From: Morchella semilibera
Lineage: Eukaryota; Ascomycota; Pezizomycetes; Pezizales; Morchellaceae
Reading direction: 5' to 3'
Assembly: GCA_009192285.1 (NCBI GenBank)
Contig: CM018605.1
Coordinates: forward strand, 334,767-398,766
DNA length: 64,000 nt
Made by a program: the position numbers and the translations under genes. Below the pieces are notes generated by a model, which worked only from the letters and a program-made list of their open reading frames with translations, made no database searches and was not told the DNA's origin. Below are positions 12,141 to 23,708 of this stretch, piece by piece (the first letter of the stretch is position 1; each line of letters starts with the position of its first letter).

Positions 12141-12964
12141 GGATCATAGTTACTAGGAGGGCCGGTTGTCGTCGACTTCGAAAGCTAGGCGTGGCTTGCG
12201 CCTGATAGCGATAGAGGTGAAGAGATATAGCTATACGGGCCGATGACAGTTATCTAAAGGTGGAGATAGGTATGGATTGGTACTTATACTAGAATTGTAT
12301 GTGTTATTTTTTATAAACGAAGTAGAGAAGGAGCATTTGGCCTTTAAGCTCTAAAACGGCCATCAAAATTCGTTGCACTGCAACAGGGGTATGTGCCAAC
12401 CGGATCTGCGGCACTAGGAAAAGGCAACCGAGAATAGCTGATTGGTAGATATGCTTTCAGCCCCCAGGGTGTAAGGTCCAAAATAACACTGTGACCGCAG
12501 AAACTGCATATTTACCCCTACTGCCTCTGACTTGATCAGTAAACAGCGAACACACACAACAGAACGCCATCCTTAGGAGATTAATGTAATTCCAAAACCA
12601 CGTACCAGGCCTAATGATGCCATGAGCCACTTACATATGGAAAGAGAGGAGTAGGGACACAGTCCTCTGGACCCTGAGGTTTCTCGACCCACGAGAGGCC
12701 CGCCTAGCTTTGTACCGGCCCTAACGTAGGTTGCAGCTCTATGTATATAGCGCGAGAAATATTATATCACTTATATATAACATTAGGGGGTCCCAAAAGC
12801 AGTGTCCTATATCCCCCAAACTGGCAACTCTCCCCAAAAAACCTAACCCTGAGGCTCCAGCTTTTAGAACCATGACTACGAGGACCAAGCCTTTCGAGAT
12901 GACAAGAGATGGATCGCAGACTGTCTGAACCCCTAGGGAGGGGTACTTTACAGAGTGCATGGTT

Positions 12965-13180
12965 TTAGGCACCGTTAAATGCTGCCGACGCTTGGGCTGC
13001 CGGATAGCGCCAGAGGGCTCGGCGGTACATCGACAGCTTTAAGCTCATGATCAACCGGTATGCCGTTCGAATAGATAGTTCTATTGCTTCCGATCTCCTT
13101 TGGCTAGCGACAACAGGAAACGCTTAGCAGGTCGCGACTGGACGAATTTTAATTGGTTGGAAAGGACCATAGTTAGGAAG
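12965..13180 (-). pseudogene. Decayed coding repeat, copy D (most degenerate)
   Basis: The end of this copy reads YPAAQAS..AAFNGA-stop, like the YPA..NGA-stop end of copy A and the YPAAQTTPEAS end of copy C. The upstream part resembles the others at DNA level (the CCTAACTATGGTCC and GGAAACGCTTAGC neighbourhood) but carries stops. Identification rests on the shared ending and position within the same 10-kb cluster. Confidence 0.35.
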
Positions 13181-13479
13181 GCTGGCTGGTAATCAGAATA
13201 TAGCTATAGAAGAGGCAGCAGCTATGGGGGTGGAGGGCATACTAGCTTTTGTAAGCCGCGAAATGCTAAGTCAATGTTCTCGGGCGGAGAAGGAGAGGTT
13301 CCTCCCCATAGTTTAGGGCCTGTTCGGGTGCAGCATGATTTTAATAACATGGTATATCCCGGTTGCGTATTATTTTACCTCCAAAGAAATACTAGGTATA
13401 TACGTATTGCCTCTGTATTTTGGTGTTCGGTCAAATATACATGATGTAGGTACATGTAGTATTGGTGGAAGTGCTACTA

Positions 13480-13561
13480 CAAGGCTCTGGGACAGAGTGA
13501 GTGAACTAAACGGGGTGTTGATAGGTGCGGATCCGTTCACTCACTTTATCCCAGAGCCTTG
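13480..13561. mobile_element. MITE-like hairpin, CAAGGCTCTGGGA ends
   Basis: Inverted repeats of 27 bp (13480-13506 and 13535-13561) have two mismatches and are TA-bordered (13478-13479, 13562-13563). An 18-bp direct repeat containing TACATGTAGT and TTGGTGG lies on each side (13451-13468 and 13566-13583, one mismatch). Confidence 0.72.
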
Positions 13562-13609
13562 TACTTACATGTAGTGTTGGTGGTAGGTTTATTAATCAAG
13601 TACTTATTA

Positions 13610-13742
13610 GACCGTGTGCACATGTACCTGTGCCGCGCATCGCATCTAGTCCACATAATAAAGGCCCTCGTTTGTACTAGACCCTTAGAGGTCAGATAGG
13701 ATGCTCGCCACAGGTACATGCTCGCCACAGGTGCACACGGTC
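13610..13742. mobile_element. MITE-like element, GACCGTGTGCAC ends
   Basis: Ends GACCGTGTGCAC (13610-13621) and its complement (13731-13742) are bordered by TA at 13608-13609 and 13743-13744. The right part contains a tandem repeat of about 17 bp (ATGCTCGCCACAGGT, twice, 13702-13732). The right TA is shared with the next element at 13745, so the two lie back to back. Confidence 0.6.
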
Positions 13743-13744
13743 TA

Positions 13745-13830
13745 CTTGCTGGAAAAAAAAGTATGGCCTCAACCCGAATATCCCCGGTTGCTTTCCGGCT
13801 CACCTTGGAGACCATACTTTATTTTTCAAG
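13745..13830. mobile_element. MITE-like imperfect hairpin, CTTG ends, adjacent to the preceding element
   Basis: An imperfect inverted repeat with AAAAGTATGG cores (13745-13770 against 13805-13830) is bordered by TA at 13743-13744 and 13831-13832. It abuts the element at 13610-13742, sharing one TA. Length is 86 bp. Confidence 0.55.
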
Positions 13831-14246
13831 TAGAAAGGAGTAAGATACTGTACAGGGCCAGGGTTATCCAAGCATAAAGTTCAGGAATTACTTCAGGTTC
13901 CTCAGAGGAATAAATGGAAAATGTAATTCATTATTCATTGCTGAAGCTCAAAGTCATGATTAAGGAATAAACATAGTAAAACCCTCGACTAGGAACACCC
14001 GAAAATTCAAAAAATACCCAACGCTTCATAAAAGACAAAAGGAAATAAAGACTGTGAACTCCTCAAACTCCACGTGCACCTTATAACTACTGAAAGAGAT
14101 TTTGACGACGGATATATATGGTAGGGGGGAGGGTAGCTATTATGATACAGTAACTGTCTGCACCCTTGGGACGGGTTGACGTTAGCTTTTGGAGTCTGCG
14201 GGAGTACATGGCGCTGCGAAGCTACCTAATTACAGACCACACGAGC

Positions 14247-14480
14247 TTAGACACTGCTAGATGCCTCCGGTGTTGTTTGAGCTGCTGGATATTCCATGCT
14301 AGCCGGTGCTTTAGGCGGTATGGTAACAAGCTCAATCGGCGCGCCGTTCGAATCGAGAGCTCCAGCATTAGCTGCACTGGGGGGCATGGTGTCCTCGGCT
14401 CTGGATTCTTTGGAATAGAGACAGCAAGAGATTGCTTGGATATTGAAAGAAATTAGGCTAACCGGGCCGGAAGACATCAT
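14247..14480 (-). pseudogene. Decayed coding repeat, copy C (longest open copy)
   Basis: An open frame of 77 codons gives QAISCCLYSKESRAED, SNGAPIELVTIPPKAPASM and EYPAAQTTPEASSSV-stop. This is the best preserved copy of the repeat seen at 4150, 11879 and 12965. The frame has an ATG, but no promoter or family supports expression. It could be the last exon of an unknown gene copied several times. Confidence 0.45.
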
Positions 14481-14956
14481 CGCAGCGGTCGTCCAGTCTT
14501 CTGGGATATTGGCTAGCGATAGTAATGCGCGTTGTGGTTTGAGTGGATCGATGCAAGTGTTTAGAGATGGACTTGGCAGTTATGCGGTTTTACCAGGATA
14601 TGGAAAATAGATAGTTGGGAGTTGGGAACTGAAAGCTGGGTTTTTTTTTCTCCCGGAGACAGAGATGCTCAAAAGACTTTATACGAGAGAGATCGAGAGA
14701 GGAAGCCGTTTTATTGGTCCCGGGCACAGTTTGGGACGTAGTTTTGTTTCCGCATGACGCACCATGCATAGGACTTGCCCGAATATCCAAAGGGAAATAC
14801 CTTCTGTTCTCGAAAGAATATAGGCCGTCTAATTGGTTGCTTTGTTGGGGTTAGACTTTAGGGTTAACCTCTAGGCACACTAGAAGAACTATTGGAAAAC
14901 TGAATATTAGAAAAGGCTGAAGGTCCCTCGCGCCCTAAAAACTGGGATGGATCGAA

Positions 14957-15030
14957 GCACTCCGCTGTTCCCTCAACCTGTCGCTGTACCCTCAACCTGC
15001 CGCTGTTCCCTCTAGCCTGTCGCTGTTCCC
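14957..15030. repeat. Short tandem repeat, about 18-20 bp (CCTGTCGCTGTTCCCT)
   Basis: Four diverged tandem units share CCTGTCGCTGTTCCCT, with insertions between units. A related GTAGCTGTTCCCTA lies at about 15228. There is no gene context. Confidence 0.7.
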
Positions 15031-15303
15031 TATCCCTTAGACGGTCGGTCAAGTTCGAAACGAGTGCATTATATGTCTATGGCTATCGTGATAGAGAATA
15101 TTCTGGGGGATTATAATTTGTCACTAATACCAAAGATTACACAATCCTTGTTCCAAGCGTTGATCCCATCATATATTCCAAAAATGGCTAGTGCGCTCGT
15201 TTCAATCAGGACCGACCGTCCCTATACTGTAGCTGTTCCCTACCGCTCTTCCTCAATTGAAAGGGTGGAAATAATATATTATTGGATCAAACTACATGTA
15301 GTA

Positions 15304-15505
15304 CTACGGGTGTAGGGTAAGTCGGTAGACACCGCAAACACAACCACTGTCAACAGACTTACCGCAAAAGTCCGTTGGGTAAGACCAGTCTCTCCTTACA
15401 GGTTCGCAGCGTAAGCCACACCATTTTTCCGTGGCTTATGCCGTGAACCCGTAAGAACAGACTGGTCTTATCCAACGGACTCTTGCAGTACCCCTACACC
15501 CGTAG
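15304..15505. mobile_element. MITE-like element with long nested inverted repeats
   Basis: The outer arms (CTACGGGTGTAGGG and its complement) and long inner arms (roughly 15364-15414 against 15433-15487, containing TCCGTTGGGTAAGACCAGTCT and its near complement) form one hairpin of about 200 bp. TA borders it at 15302-15303 and 15506-15507. A TACATGTA palindrome lies directly to the left (15293-15300). Confidence 0.72.
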
Positions 15506-16052
15506 TACCGGGGGTTATGGGTCAGTCTGAAGGGCATATGATTGGCTGAAGCTGCAGAAAATGATACTTGGCGCCAGAAGAGGAGGTACTTGAATAGGCT
15601 GCCCCCCATATCTTTTGCAATGCACCCAACCCCACCAAAAAATGCCCCCCACAAGGGCTTATGAGCTCAAAATCTTATCTAGGGAAGGCTAGGAGTCAGC
15701 GCTATTCTGCAGTTATTTTTTTTTTGTATTTTTAGCAAAATATTTAGATTTTTGAGTGGAGGTATATGAAAGTTCTTCAGACTTTTTTCCCCATACAAAT
15801 TTGGTACGCTAAGGCCTGTGTGATTGATGATAATTGGTTGCTCCCATTTAAAATCCCTGCATTTCCAATCAATGAAGCAGAGTTCTTCAGACTAAAGGTG
15901 AACACCCGGTACACCAATGCGGTCCAGCTGTGTTTTCGGGTACGTTACCCGAATTAGCAGCAACCTCACAGCCTTAATTAATATAAAAGCATCTTAATAG
16001 ATCTAGACTAGGAACTAAACAATTAATATAAAGCACTTTTTATACTAAGATA

Positions 16053-16163
16053 CAGCGATGGGGAAAATTATTGTAGAAACAGGGGCCTAAGACCAGGGTT
16101 TAGGTGGCTGTCCTGGCCAATAGGACTCTTACCATACTTCTACAATAATTTTCCCCATCGCTG
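16053..16163. mobile_element. MITE-like hairpin, CAGCGATGGGG ends, TA-flanked
   Basis: Perfect 26-bp inverted repeats (16053-16078 and 16138-16163) are bordered by TA (16051-16052, 16164-16165). The ends CAGCGATGGGG differ by only a couple of bases from those of the element at 1840 over the first ten bases; the inner arms differ. Length is 111 bp with no coding capacity. Confidence 0.78.
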
Positions 16164-16569
16164 TATGATGTCTCGAACCAGACCCAATTCGACTTAGTGT
16201 GATAATTATCCCAGGCACGTGACCCACCTAACACAACCTCGAACTTCACCAAAACGTTTTTGATGGCCTAAAATCGCTACTCAGGTGGAGCTGAGATTGA
16301 GCGCCATTCAGCACTTATTTTTTGTATTTTTAGGAAAATATGTGAAGTGTCTCCGTACTTCTTTCCCCATACAAATCTTGCAACCAAGGCCGAAATTCAT
16401 TGGATGCTTTCGGTTGCCACACATGGCGCTCATACAAATTTACCCAATCAACCTAGGTGTCTCGGTATTTAAGGTCACACACCCGGTACGTAAGATAAGC
16501 TTAACGCCTTCTCCTCTCCACCACCACCACCACCACCACCAACACCACCACCACCACGACCAATTAAAG

Positions 16570-18066
16570 ATGTCGTCCAAATACGCTGCTCTCCCAGACC
16601 TAGTATATATCCTCTCCATGTAATTGATTAGCTCATCCGGCTAATCCCCCCACAGGATTCCTCGCAGGATATCTACGAGACCCCCGACCTCACCTACGAC
16701 GCCTCCACCCTTCCCGTCAGTTTGCTCCCCCCCCCTCTCTCCAGTATAGAACCAAACTAATCCCGACCTACAGACAACCACCAGCCTCCACTCTGACGAC
16801 TCACACGACAATGACTCCGTCGACGGCAGCGGCCTCGTCACCGACCACCTACACCCGATGGCCGCCCGCGGTCGCTTCAAACACTCCGAGATTGATGCCC
16901 GTGGCGTCGACTTCTCCGACCGCATCAGTGGCAAGCGGCGTTCATACCGTGCGTCGAGCCGGCGGCGACGGCGGCGCGGGGGAGTCCAGGAGGAGGACGG
17001 GGATGAGGACGGGTATGATAGCGACGAGCTGTATGGCGAGGAGACGCTCGCAATGAGGGTGGCGAGACTAAGGAGGGAGATTGAAGAGGTTCGGGCAGAG
17101 GCCGCCGTGGAGGAGGAAGGGGATGAGGAGGGGAAGGGGGTGGAAGGGGAGGAGGAGGAGGGCGTGAAGATTAAGGCTGGGATCGCAGAGCTGAGCGATG
17201 CCCTAGAGAGTCTTCAGATCTCCAGTCCCGAGGAACGCGGCGCTCAAGCAAAGCTCGCGAAGAAGCTTGCTGTCAGTCTCAACGCTGCCCCTGAACCCAC
17301 CGCCGATACCCCTACCACCACCACTACTACAACAACTCCGGCAGCTCCCGAGACACCCCACATGGCCTCCTACACCGTCACCTACGCCCCGAACTTCAAA
17401 CAAACGCACGCCCTTGCCAAAGCCGCCGACCTCGACACGCGCCTCACAATCCTCGAAAAGGTGCTTGGCCTCCCCCCCTCCCTCTCCGTCACCAACACCC
17501 CGCCCACATCCATCATCCCCACGCTCGACGAACTCGCCCGGCAAATATCCGTCCTCACCTCGTCCTCCACCTCCTCCCTCGACGCAGCCTCGCGTCGCGT
17601 CCGCCAGCTCACCCAAGACGCAGAAAAACTCGCCGAGGCCCGCAAGGCCGCCAAGGCTGCCGCAGACGCGCGTGCGGGCGACGACGCTGCCACGCCGGTC
17701 GAGGAAGCTGGCGGCGAGGCGCCGGGCAGCAGTGAGCGCGACGCGAAAATTAATGCGCTGTATGGCGCGCTGCCGACAATCGAGGGGATGGGGCCGCTAC
17801 TGCCGGCGGTGCTGGACCGCCTGAGGAGCTTGAGGGCGATACATGCGGATGCGGGGAGGGCGGTGGAGGCACTGGCGAGGGTGGAGAGAAGGCAAGAGGA
17901 GATGGCAGGGGAGGTGGAAAGGTGGAAGGAGGCGTTGGTGAAGGTGGAGGGGGTGGTGGGGGAGAGTGTGGAGGCGGTGGGCAAGAATATGAAGGAGGTG
18001 GAGGGGTGGGTGAAGGAGCTAGAGGTGAGGTGCGGGGTTGTGGAGAGGTTAGAGAAGGAATTGTAA
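16570..18066 (+). CDS. DCTN2: Dynactin subunit 2 (p50 dynamitin)
   Basis: Three exons: 16570-16602, 16656-16715, 16774-18066 (introns 53 and 58 nt; about 461 aa). The spliced start MSSKYAALPDL then DSSQDIYETPDL is the conserved dynamitin N-terminus that binds the Arp1 filament. It is followed by a basic serine/arginine patch and YDSDELYGEETLAMRVARL, then long coiled-coil stretches (LRREIEEVRAEAA; DRLRSLRAIHADAGRAVEAL and the C-terminal heptads). Dynamitin is the shoulder subunit of dynactin, which links cytoplasmic dynein to cargo and microtubules. An ACC-type repeat at 17307-17340 encodes a threonine run, a low-complexity insertion. The leader contains a CCACCA-rich tract. A perfect GTAAGT follows the final TTG, so an alternative C-terminus by splicing cannot be excluded. 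Alternative families are unlikely given the N-terminal match. Confidence 0.9.
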
Positions 18067-21000
18067 GTAGGGTGTTTGTGCTGCGGCTGCTGGGCGTTCT
18101 GGTAGTTAGTGTTGTCCCTTTCTGGCGCAGTAAATAGCTAATTAGGTAGTAATCCAAACCTGGGAATTGACTTTCTAGAGACTCTTCATTCGTAGTTTGT
18201 AGATCATAACTTGCCAGAGTTCCGGGAAAAATTAGGATTATGCCTCCTCACGCAAACCATTCACTCCGATAGCACTGCTGGCCCGCGCTCACTGCTAAAC
18301 CGGGGCCAGTGGTCGTTTTACCGGAAATTATGACCCAGGTCGCTAGATCTAGGTTAGCGCCATCATCCGCTTAGTCATGGATTTGCACTCTCTTGGCACT
18401 ACGTACGTAATATTTGACGCTTAGTAATGACAAGCAAGTGTATATCGACTGGTACAACGGTGAGGTCACCGTACCGCTGCAAGATCCGACAGAAGCGATA
18501 GGCCCGATCTAGCACGTCAGAAGGCAGGCAGAGTATCCCATCTCGCGGTCAGCCTGTAGCAATAGCTTCCATACCAAGGCATCTATAATCACTCGATCAT
18601 GTGTGCCATACGGCCGAGTGATACTCCATGAGTGACAGTGCGGGGAATTAATCTTAGATATTAATATCCGTCCCCTATGCATCAGGTCGGGGGGAGATAT
18701 GTAATTAGCACGAGGTCTTGGCGGGGCCTATACCAAGATGCTGGGCCGAACAAACACCACGTGGTTGGTTGTCAACACTAACCTAAAGTAACAAACCTAA
18801 CCCATGTTCCAAAATAGTTTATCCAGTAGTAACAACTCAGTTTAAGCGTAACTTTACGGTTACGCTTGGCGGGTAGTTTCAACATCAGCTCTTGGCGGGG
18901 CTCAAAGTACATGTATGTAGTACAGTCTCTCACAGTCACCCGACGAACACCGCCAGTTGACGAACAGGGGACTCTGGGCCAATAGAAGTTAGAGTGACCG
19001 GAGATCTCACGGCTTGGCTATTTCTTGCCATACTTGGAATCCCTGTAATCTTCAAGTGGCAGTATTCGTCAAGCGACTGTGAAAGACTGTAGTTAATAGA
19101 TGCTACGCAGATAATTTGGGGAGAGCACATCTATTCACCTACCAGCTGGGGGTCAGTGTTCAAGCACACAGGATAATTTTCTGCCAAGCCTAGTGCACAG
19201 GCGTATAAGATCTATTTAAACCGGGGAAGGGGAGGGCAGCCAAACTGAGCGCTCCAAGACTCGGGCAGGATCAAGCCTATAAGAGGAGAAGGGTTGGTAC
19301 GTGAGCCAACTCGAGACTAGGGCTCGGGTCATGGGCCACACTAGGGTCCTGACTCCTGTCTGGTGCCCCAATGGCCTCGAATTCCAAGGTGGTAGGTATC
19401 TAAAGCAGAGAATTCTGATAAAGAAAAAAAGAAAGTACAGACAAAGGACGTCCCCATGAAGCACTCGTACCTTCGGGTGTCCACCTACAGGGGATATCTA
19501 CGAGCGACATACCAGGCTGATTATCTCGGGCCGATCATGGTTTATCTCTTAGTCGGGCTGCCTTACGAGTAGATATATCGACGCTTATGCATCTTAGATA
19601 AGGAACTATAATGGACTTGGGTTAACATCCCTTCTAGATAAGTATGCGACCATTCTGACAAGTTGGGGATTGTGCGCGGGGCGTCATCGCGCTGTGTAAA
19701 ACGGAAAGTCAAGCCAGGCAACAAGCTACCCAGGTACCCGTGCATAGGAACTATGTGAAGATTAGCATGTTTCATATGTGAATATAGGTTGACGGTGAAT
19801 TAGAACTGAGTTATCATTCACAAAGGCCATGGTGGTACGCGCGTACGGCAAGACACTATCTAGGTTGTTTATAATACCTCAACAAAATAAGACTATACCC
19901 CGTACCAGTCAACTAAGTCCACTGGCCTTTACCCCCTGATCGACCGGATGGTGAGCCGCGGCCCAGTATGTCTGATTGATGATAACTCATATGATCTTGT
20001 ATGTCTATATAGCTATGCGGATAGGCTCCTGATAGATTAAGCTTCCAGTATAAACGAAGGGACTAGATCTGTTTTTATTATTGCCCTAGCTTAGACGACC
20101 ATCGGCAGATATATATGGTGACCTATCACTACACGTAGTGCTCTATTTTGGTGACTTGATCATAAATTATCACTCGCTTAAAGTCACCCGCCAGGTTTTG
20201 TCTTTATTTATTTATCACTTCATACAACCCGTAGGTTATGGAAACAAGTTTTGTGTTTTATACTGTGAAGATAGGATGCAAGACTTGGTTAGTTGGCTGA
20301 TTAAAGCGCTATAATTATGTCTCTCACATCCACCGATCAACCGACCGATCAAATATAAAGATTCACACACATAAAGTATACATTATGCCAGACAAACCTA
20401 GGCCACGTGCCCCGCGCAGTACATGAATTTCGCAGGGTGGGGTAATATGTTATTTAGAGAAGGAAGTGGCCCTCTTAAAGGTACAGGTTAATTTGACCGA
20501 GTATAAGATAATGGGGGTTATGTAGGTGCAGATGTGTGGGTATAAAGGGCTAGACAGGCAGAGCATATGTAATGTCAAGAAGAGGATTTTTTAGGAATGG
20601 GTGTTTGTCGTCGTTACTGGGGCGCTGACGGCAGAGTACACGCAGCAACGGGCTAGCCTTCCATTTGGTGGTGGGTGCTGCTGCGTTTAGGTGGGTGCGT
20701 CAGGTGGTAAGAGAGACGGGTTTAGGTGGATACGTGGTTGTAAGGAAAGTAATATCTAGCTATTGGGATAATCTAAAGGCCTTGGTGAGTTTATCCGAGT
20801 GAGACAGAGATCAAAGCAACAGACCGGTACTCTTTTTCTTGAAAATCGGGTTGCATACATGTATGAGTTATCGATTCTCTCTTGGAAACATAGGGTATCA
20901 CTCGATTTTCCTTATTAGGACTGTTGTAATGCGTGTTGCTTCCGTGCCTAGGAGACAACCATTAGGCCTAGGCCTATTCTCCAGTAGATATGACATATGT

Positions 21001-22148
21001 CACTACCATGAGGACACAGTATGTTTCACCTACAAGACATGTCTATACATGTAAGCCTCGTGCTGCCTAGTCCTCCCCGCTGTAATATTACAAAAAGGAC
21101 ACAACCGCATGAGGTTGTACCCTATATAGAACTACCTGATATACAAATTGTTTCCTCAATTGAGCCAGACACCGCTTTTGGAAGTTATCGTTGGGGTTTA
21201 GGGTTTCTGCGCCTATTGCGGCTGTGGGTTCAATAATCTAGAGAAACACTGTTCCAGCGCGCGGGTATGAGACGTAATAGGGTATTCGCATTGTGTGAGC
21301 GTTACCCTTGCTGGCCTAGCTTTTTTTTTTTTTGTTACTCGTATGTGCTGGCCTAGCTTACGCACACACGATACTCACTGAGCCTTAGAGTACGTTTTTC
21401 TCAGCTTAGGAAAAGCTGGTTTGTTAAATCTGTAGCCTTAATGGAATATACTTTTTATTCTAAGCTAATTATATATTAGAATATGCAGCCACCGAAAAAT
21501 GACATTGCCAAAGATTCGGATTTCAGTACTAGATATCTACATGTACCTAAGCTCCACTATTCAACTTCAACCAGCTTTTTTGGCGCTCCCCGAAATAACT
21601 GTGCCCAGACCCGATATCCAAAATTAGTCCATCAGAGTACACCAAAATAGAGTAATCGAGAAAAAGCAGTTCCTACTCCCTTCCAACCCCCCCCCCCCCA
21701 CCCCCATCTAGGACTGGTTTACATCTGATGCAGATATCCAAATTAAGTAACGATGCATCTGCGGATAATATTTACCAGACCGACAATATCATTGATCACT
21801 AGACAGAGGGATATTTGAAACGATACTTTTCCAGCAACCCTCCTTCCCGGCCTCTCCGATCCACCATCTCCTTACACACACACTTACTTGCCGGTTGAAA
21901 TTCATGCATGTATCAGGAGGAAAGAAAAAGGGACAAAAGAAAAAAGAAAAAAGTAGGAATCAACAATCCATGCAAAAAGGATAGGAAAAGAATAGAAACA
22001 CAAAATAGGCATGAGTCGCAAGCTCAGAAAGGAAGTTGAGGGGGAATACTCAACAAATCAACACTAATAGGGAATGATAAGAGGAAAGAAAACAATTTTG
22101 ACAGGAACTCCCTTCACCCCCCACTCCTCACAACGTAACAATACAAAT
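18067..22148. other. Intergenic, no supported gene
   Basis: Frames here are short and uncorroborated. TACATGTA occurs at 18908, 20856, 21046 and 21538. A short inverted repeat (AGCGTAACTTTACGGTTACGCT) lies at 18845-18866, and the phrase CTTGGCGGGGC recurs at 18719 and 18893. C-runs lie at 21688-21703. Confidence 0.5.
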
Positions 22149-23708
22149 CTAACTTACAACCTTATCACACAGCAAGCACACTACACTCACCTCCCGTGTA
22201 GCAGCGGCCGCACCGTCCCTAAGGTCTTTTATGACAACCACTGGGCTACTGCCGCTATCTGAGCGGACCGTCACCTCAAACTTCTCCTCCACCTCTTTTA
22301 ATTGTTTCGCTGGAGTTGAGAGCTTGCCTCCTTTTCCCTTTCCTCCCTTTTTCCCATTCACTGGGGTCGCCGGTGCCACTGATGTGGAAGAAACGGCACT
22401 CTCCAGGATTGACTTGCGGCCGCGGCCCTTTTTCAGTGTCGCTTCTGGTGGTGTAGCGACGATTGTGTCGTCGTCCTTGGCTGGGGGTTCGGGGGCAGAG
22501 GTCAAGGCCACTGTAGGTGACATTGGATCCTGGCCGGTGAGGAGAGCTTCATTGATGAATTCTTGTATAGAGGCAATTATGCACTCCTCGTGCAGCCAGC
22601 TTTTGCAATGTGTGCACCCAAGCATCATCTTATCGGGATTATAATAGCCACGGCACCTACAATGTTCACGGACCTCCTGGGTGGGGTGTTAGCAATCATA
22701 CATTGGGGGGGGATTACTCAAGGAAATAAGGATCTGCGAACGCACACCCAGGCTCTGTATAGTTAGATTAATAATTCAAACCTTGTTTGTTGTGCTCTTC
22801 TTGATCACGAGACAAAGTTTACAAGCCATTCTTTCTACTTGTGATTCTTGCTGAAGCACAACACTCTACGATATGAATGCCCTCCCCGATAAAATAGAGA
22901 ATAGTATCTTACCATTAAAGTCGAAGACGGATAATCTAACTTTTGCCTCCAAAATAAATCCGGCAGATCCTCTTCGTCATCTAGCTCTAGCCAATGCTTG
23001 ACATTCGCCCTTCCAGAGACGGTCATTGCATCGATGATTTCCATGTGGTTGCTTGCAATCAATTCCTTCTTCCCATGATAAGACGCCCTGCCACCTGGGA
23101 GTTCCTCAGGCCAGTACAGCCAGTAAACACGCAGATAAACATGCGCCTCGTCGCTGGCTCGAATCTCAAGGACTCGGGCTACCCAGAACTTGTGATCGTC
23201 CATATTTGTAATATCAATACCATGTGGAATATTATCATGGTTAACGAAAATATATTCCTGGAGCGCAAAGTTCTCGGTTCCCACTATTCGCTACTGTCAG
23301 TCATCATCAACAGTCGCTGGGAATTAAGAGCGACCAATGAAAAGAAAGCCGCTATTTAATTAAACGCAAGGAATTAATCAACCCACCAACAAAATTCCGG
23401 TACTTCTTCAAACTATCCCACTGTTTCTTCGGATTAATAGTGAAAACGGTCGAGGGCAGATCCTCAGGTACTGTCTGATCCAATTCCTGCTTTGGCAGCG
23501 CCTCCGCCCCAGATGTAACGGTGGACTTCTGGCGCTTTGCGGCAGCTTGCTTGGCCTTCTTGACTATCGCCTTCTTGACCGCGGGAGACTTGTACTCGAT
23601 CTTAAACGGGCACTCCGAGAGCACCGCTACGGGAGCCTCCTCCATTTCGGTGTGGTCGGCACCCCCTGCAGTATTATCAGAGGAGGTACGTTTACGTTTT
23701 CCAGCCAT
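22149..23708 (-). CDS. BAH-PHD chromatin-reader protein
   Basis: Four exons: 23708-23387, 23283-22913, 22850-22782, 22676-22149 (introns 103, 62, 105 nt; about 429 aa). The N-terminus is lysine/arginine-rich (MAGKRKRTSS; KKAIVKKAKQAAAKRQK), a likely nuclear signal. A BAH domain spans about residues 95-235 (YIFVNHDN; FWVARVLEIRASDEAHVYLRVYWLYWPEE; GKKELIASNHMEIIDAMTV). A PHD finger follows with ligands HCRC, GCTHC, WLHEEC and a last CLLC pair separated by a basic insert of about 100 residues. The gene ends at CLLCDKVVS. Fungal BAH-PHD proteins include the Neurospora EPR-1 type, a reader of H3K27-methylated chromatin, and EBS-like readers. Which subgroup this belongs to is inference. All junctions keep frame and the BAH segment is continuous only with this splicing. 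Confidence 0.85.

Larger units (their letters stand above)
8581..16569. other. Gene-poor, MITE-dense region
   Basis: No gene can be supported over these 8 kb. The stretch carries at least eight short inverted-repeat elements, three or four decayed coding-repeat copies, a 28-bp palindrome, short tandem repeats and four TACATGTA sites (8912, 13451, 13566, 15293). The 5' part up to about 8700 is presumably the MLH2 promoter. A CCACCA-rich tract at 16518-16560 is the 5' leader of the dynamitin gene. Confidence 0.6.

Noticed and set aside
17203-18157. Several long antisense frames across dynamitin
   Set aside because: GC-rich coding bias of the dynamitin exon keeps opposite frames open; none has independent support.
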